45,613 bases of DNA, from NCBI RefSeq assembly GCF_014836555.1, contig NZ_JACSQQ010000031.1:1-45613 (forward strand), written 5' to 3'. The notes below the pieces were generated by a model. It did no database searches. It saw only the letters and a program-made list of their open reading frames with translations, and had not been told where the DNA came from. A program made the position numbers and the translations under genes. The stretch comes from Oerskovia rustica (GTDB lineage: Bacteria > Actinomycetota > Actinomycetes > Actinomycetales > Cellulomonadaceae). This document shows, piece by piece, positions 42,149-45,613 of the stretch. Position 1 is the first letter of the stretch. Every line of letters starts with the position of its first letter.

Positions 42149-45100
42149 GTGAAGTCTATTCCTGAACGAAGGACCGTGAGATCAAGGGTGGTCGCCGCCT
42201 CCCTCGCCGGCGTCCTGGCCCTGACCGGCCTCGCGGCCGCGACGGCCCCGGCGACCGCGCACGACGGCGTCGACCACGGCAGCGAGCCAGGCGCAGAGGC
42301 CGCGCTCGACTGGTCCAACTACGAGAAGATCCTGCTGACCAAGGACGTCGGCGAGCCGATCGACCTCGCGATCCTGCCCGACGGCAAGATCCTGCACACC
42401 GCACGCAACGGGGACGTCCGGCTCACGGACCCCCAGACCGGCGTCACGGCGGTCACCAACAAGGTCCCCGTCTACGCGAACTCCGAGGACGGCCTGCAGG
42501 GCATCGCCGTCGACCCGAACTTCGCCGAGAACAACTGGGTCTACCTCGTCTACGCCCCGCTCAGCGGCACCCCCGCGGGCTCGGCACCCAACACACTGCC
42601 CGCCGGCGCCGACGCGAGCTACTGGGACCAGTGGAAGGGCGTCAACCGCCTCTCCCGCTTCCAGTGGACCGGCAGCGGGCTCGACATGGCCTCCGAGCAG
42701 AAGATCCTCGACGTCGAGGTCCAGCGCGGCCAGTGCTGCCACGTCGGCGCCGACATCGACTGGGACGGCGACGGCAACCTCTACCTGTCGACCGGTGACA
42801 ACACCCCCGCCAGCGCGCCCGGAGCCAACGGCTTCGCTCCCAACAACGACGCTCCCGGGATGAACCCCGGTCTGGACTCGCGTCGCGGCGCCGGCAACAC
42901 CAACGACCTGCGCGGCAAGATCCTGCGCATCACGGTCCAGGAGGACGGCTCCTACACGATCCCCGAGGGCAACCTCTTCCCGGTCGGTACCGAGAAGACC
43001 CGGCCCGAGATCTTCGTGATGGGCGTCCGCAACCCGTTCCGCATCGACGTCGACCCCGAGACGAACAGCCTCTCGTGGGGCGACTACGGACCGGACGCGG
43101 CCAACGCCGACCCGAACCGCGGTCCCATGGGCTACGTCGAGTGGAACACCGTGAGCCTCGACGACCCGCACAACGCGGGCTGGCCCTACGTGCACGGGCC
43201 CAACGCGGCCTACAACGAGTGGAACTTCGCGACGAGCACGCCCGGGGCGTTCTTCGACCCGGCCGCGCTCAAGAACAACTCGCGGTGGAACACGGGTCTC
43301 GTCGACCTGCCGCCGGCCCGTGCGGCGACGCTCTACTACGGCGACCGCCCCGGCGACCAGCCGTGGGACGAGCTCGTGAACTTCGGGGCCGGCAGCGGCC
43401 AGGCGCCCATGGGCGCCCCCGTCTACCACTACGACGCCGAGAACCCCTCGACGTCCAAGCTCCCCGAGTACTGGGACAACAAGGCGTTCTTCGGCGAGTT
43501 CTCGCAGGACTACCTCGCGGCCTTCACGGTCGACTGGGACTCCTACGAGGTCACGCACATCGAGGACTTCACGCCCAACGCGGAGCTCGCAAAGAACGCG
43601 CAGCCGCTCAACGACAACATGATCGACATGGAGTTCGGGCCCGACGGCTCGCTCTACGTGCTCGACTACGGCGACGGGTTCTTCCGCGCCAACCCGGACG
43701 CCGGCCTCTACAAGGTGTCCTACGCCGAGGGGAACAAGGCCCCGCAGGCCCGGTTCACCGCGAACCCGACCTCGTCCTCCGAGGCTCCGCTCGCGGTGGC
43801 CTTCGACGCGGGCACCTCGAGCGACCCCGACGGCGACGCACTCACCTATCAGTGGGACTTCGACGGCAACGGCTCGTTCGACGCCACGGGCGTCACGGCG
43901 AACCACACCTACACGACCCTCGGCCAGTACAACGCCCGGCTGCGCGTGACCGACGCCAAGGGCAAGTTCACGCTGACGTCGAAGGTCATCTCGGTGGGCA
44001 ACCAGGCGCCGACGGTCACGGTCGACTACCCCGGCGACGGCTCGTTCTTCAGCTGGGGCCAGGCCGTGCCGTTCAAGGTCTCGACGCAGGACGCCGAGGA
44101 CGGGACCGCGACCGCGTGCAACCGCGTGGCGTGGACCTACGGCCTGGGCCACGACGAGCACGCCCACCCCGAGGTCTCGGGCACGGGCTGCACGGGGGCG
44201 TGGAAGACGTCTCCGGACTCGCCGCAGCACGGTGAGGGCGCGCACATCTACGGCGCCGTCGTCGTGTCCTACACCGACCACGGGCACAACGGCCTGCCTG
44301 CCGCTCCCGGCGAGGCGACCGTCCAGCTCAACCCGTTCGTCCAGCAGGCCGAGCACGCCAAGAGCAAGGGCGTCGTGGCCTACGAGGACGAGACGGCGGG
44401 TGCCGGTCAGGCGATCCGCGGCCTCGGCAACGGTGACCACCTGTCCTACAGCCCGGTGAACTTCGCCGGGATCACGGGCGTCAAGGTCGTCGCCAACGGC
44501 GGCGGTCAGCTCCAGCTCCGCTGGGGTGCGGCCGACGCGGCACCGTTCGCGACCGCGCAGATCCCCTCCGGCGCAGGCTGGAAGGAGGTCACGGTGCCGT
44601 TCACGAACGCCCCGCAGGGTTCGGGCACGCTCTTCGTGACCTCGGCCAACGAGCTGGCCGTCGACTCGTTCGACTTCCAGGGCGTGGGTGTCGGCGACGT
44701 CAAGGCGCCGACCATCACGCACTCGCTCGACCCGGCGGCGCCCACGGGCGTGGGCGGCGTCTACAACAAGGCCGTGCGCATGAACCTCGACGTCAAGGAC
44801 GACGGTGCGCTCGCGAGCGTGCAGTACTCGACCAACAACGGTCAGACCTGGACGAACGTGGCCGCGGCCGGTGGTGCGTACAGCGTGAACTTCACGACCA
44901 ACGGTGCGCGCACCCTCCAGTACCGTGCGACCGACACGGGCGGCAACGTCTCGACGGTCGGGTCGGTCTCCTTCACGATCGACCTCGCGGCACCGAACGA
45001 GCCCACGGTCTCGTCGGTCACCAAGGTCGCCGTGTCCTCGGCCCGCGTCTCGTACGGGGCTCCGGGCGAGGCCACGGTCACCGTCACGGGCGAGGGCGGT

Positions 45101-45592
45101 ACGCCCACGGGCGACGTCGTCCTCACCTCGGGCGACACCGAGGTCGGTCGCGGGACCCTCGTCGAGGGCGTCGCGACGATCGCGCTCGACCCGTCGCTCG
45201 CCGTCGGGACGCACACCCTCAAGGCGAGCTACCAGGCCGACCAGGTCTTCAAGAAGTCCTCGTCGACCGTGCGCCTCACGGTGGCCGCGGCCTCCTCGAC
45301 CGTCACGGGCTCGGTCTCGCCCAACCCGGTCAAGCCCTCGATCGCCGCCAAGGCGAACATCTCGGTCGAGAGCTCGACGGGTGTCGTCGCCACGGGCGAC
45401 GTCACGGTGACGGTCAAGCGCAACAACGCCACGGTCGCGACCCGCACCGGGACGCTCGACGCCGAGGGCCACGTCGTCGTGACGCTCCCGAAGCTCCCCG
45501 AGGTCGGCACCTACAAGGTCGAGATCGCCTACCAGGGCTCGACCGGCGTCACCAAGAGCGCGACGTCGCTCAACCTCACCGTCCGCAACTAG
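42149..45592 (+). CDS. Large secreted sugar-dehydrogenase-like protein with PKD, CBM6-like and Ig-like domains
   Basis: The 1147-residue protein is exported by a signal peptide (about residues 1-38, VVAASLAGVLALTGLAAATA). Residues about 50-530 form a six-bladed propeller of the PQQ-dependent glucose/sorbosone dehydrogenase type: DLAILPDGKILHTARNGDVR, EDGLQGIAVDPNF, QCCHVGADIDWDGDGNLYLS, GVRNPFRIDVDP and MIDMEFGPDGSLYVLDYGDG. A PKD domain follows (about 545-625, DPDGDALTYQWDFDGNGSFD), then another beta domain, a CBM6-like module (about 735-850) and three Ig-like repeats to the end. No wall-sorting signal or PQQ-making gene is present. GAGGAG at 42133-42138 supports the GTG; an ATG at 42131 lacks a site. 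Likely oxidises or binds sugars outside the cell. Confidence 0.87.
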   Translation: MKSIPERRTVRSRVVAASLAGVLALTGLAAATAPATAHDGVDHGSEPGAEAALDWSNYEKILLTKDVGEPIDLAILPDGKILHTARNGDVRLTDPQTGVTAVTNKVPVYANSEDGLQGIAVDPNFAENNWVYLVYAPLSGTPAGSAPNTLPAGADASYWDQWKGVNRLSRFQWTGSGLDMASEQKILDVEVQRGQCCHVGADIDWDGDGNLYLSTGDNTPASAPGANGFAPNNDAPGMNPGLDSRRGAGNTNDLRGKILRITVQEDGSYTIPEGNLFPVGTEKTRPEIFVMGVRNPFRIDVDPETNSLSWGDYGPDAANADPNRGPMGYVEWNTVSLDDPHNAGWPYVHGPNAAYNEWNFATSTPGAFFDPAALKNNSRWNTGLVDLPPARAATLYYGDRPGDQPWDELVNFGAGSGQAPMGAPVYHYDAENPSTSKLPEYWDNKAFFGEFSQDYLAAFTVDWDSYEVTHIEDFTPNAELAKNAQPLNDNMIDMEFGPDGSLYVLDYGDGFFRANPDAGLYKVSYAEGNKAPQARFTANPTSSSEAPLAVAFDAGTSSDPDGDALTYQWDFDGNGSFDATGVTANHTYTTLGQYNARLRVTDAKGKFTLTSKVISVGNQAPTVTVDYPGDGSFFSWGQAVPFKVSTQDAEDGTATACNRVAWTYGLGHDEHAHPEVSGTGCTGAWKTSPDSPQHGEGAHIYGAVVVSYTDHGHNGLPAAPGEATVQLNPFVQQAEHAKSKGVVAYEDETAGAGQAIRGLGNGDHLSYSPVNFAGITGVKVVANGGGQLQLRWGAADAAPFATAQIPSGAGWKEVTVPFTNAPQGSGTLFVTSANELAVDSFDFQGVGVGDVKAPTITHSLDPAAPTGVGGVYNKAVRMNLDVKDDGALASVQYSTNNGQTWTNVAAAGGAYSVNFTTNGARTLQYRATDTGGNVSTVGSVSFTIDLAAPNEPTVSSVTKVAVSSARVSYGAPGEATVTVTGEGGTPTGDVVLTSGDTEVGRGTLVEGVATIALDPSLAVGTHTLKASYQADQVFKKSSSTVRLTVAAASSTVTGSVSPNPVKPSIAAKANISVESSTGVVATGDVTVTVKRNNATVATRTGTLDAEGHVVVTLPKLPEVGTYKVEIAYQGSTGVTKSATSLNLTVRN

Positions 45593-45613
45593 GCACGTGG
45601 TTGGGCGCCGGGG

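Noticed and set aside
42182-45472. A 1096-codon open frame on the - strand opposite the secreted dehydrogenase gene
   Set aside because: High GC leaves few stops in the antisense frame. The translation is Arg/Gly/Val/Asp-rich with no domain, while the + strand frame has a signal peptide and clear domains.
1-45613. CRISPR arrays, insertion sequences and phage attachment sites
   Set aside because: No regularly spaced repeat array, transposase, integrase or terminal inverted repeat pair was found; the only spaced repeat, at 14.3-14.4 kb, has two copies.

Overview
The window reads as chromosomal DNA of a very high-GC Gram-positive actinobacterium. The evidence is the near-universal G/C third codon positions, a WhiB-type Fe-S regulator, DUF2510, LAxSG-type wall-sorting tails and many apparently leaderless genes. 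The mix of surface proteins suggests a Micrococcales genus such as Cellulomonas, Oerskovia or Cellulosimicrobium; that placement is inference. No rRNA, tRNA, CRISPR array or transposase was seen.

Layout. Positions 1-5.7 kb hold a cut-off secreted protein, a doubled GntR regulator, a WhiB-MerR fusion regulator, a DUF11-repeat wall protein and a remnant of an NAD(P)-binding protein. Positions 6.0-9.3 kb hold the most unusual gene, a perforin-like (MACPF-type) domain joined to a trypsin-like protease with no signal peptide, beside a LuxR-type regulator. Positions 9.3-14.0 kb hold a PadR/membrane-protein pair, idi, a methyltransferase and small membrane proteins. Positions 14.4-19.8 kb hold a DHA2 drug exporter, an NmrA-like oxidoreductase, a low-molecular-weight tyrosine phosphatase, an alpha/beta hydrolase and a DUF1992 protein. 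Positions 19.9-23.2 kb form a probable light-controlled partner-switching module: a bacteriophytochrome fused to a SpoIIE phosphatase, an RsbW-like kinase and an RsbV-like STAS protein. Positions 23.3-30.8 kb hold an aminotransferase, a LysR regulator, a repeat-rich wall protein and a malate/lactate dehydrogenase-like protein with a C-terminal ACT domain. Positions 30.8-35.8 kb are the glycine cleavage genes gcvP, gcvT and gcvH behind a tandem glycine riboswitch. Positions 36-41.6 kb hold an orphan LuxR helix-turn-helix protein, a Nudix hydrolase, a small P-loop kinase, a PrsW-like membrane protease and a NarL-type two-component pair. Positions 42.1-45.6 kb encode a large secreted sugar-dehydrogenase-like protein.

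How the genes fit together. The glycine genes form one riboswitch-controlled unit. The phytochrome phosphatase, kinase and STAS protein make up a full phosphatase/kinase/antagonist circuit, although no chromophore-making gene or sigma factor lies in the window. Regulation looks dense: several start regions carry dyads, and at least 13 genes have a -10-like hexamer 6 or 7 bases before the start codon, which points to leaderless transcripts. The candidates for a new system are the perforin-protease gene with its regulator, the WhiB-MerR fusion and the light-controlled phosphatase module.
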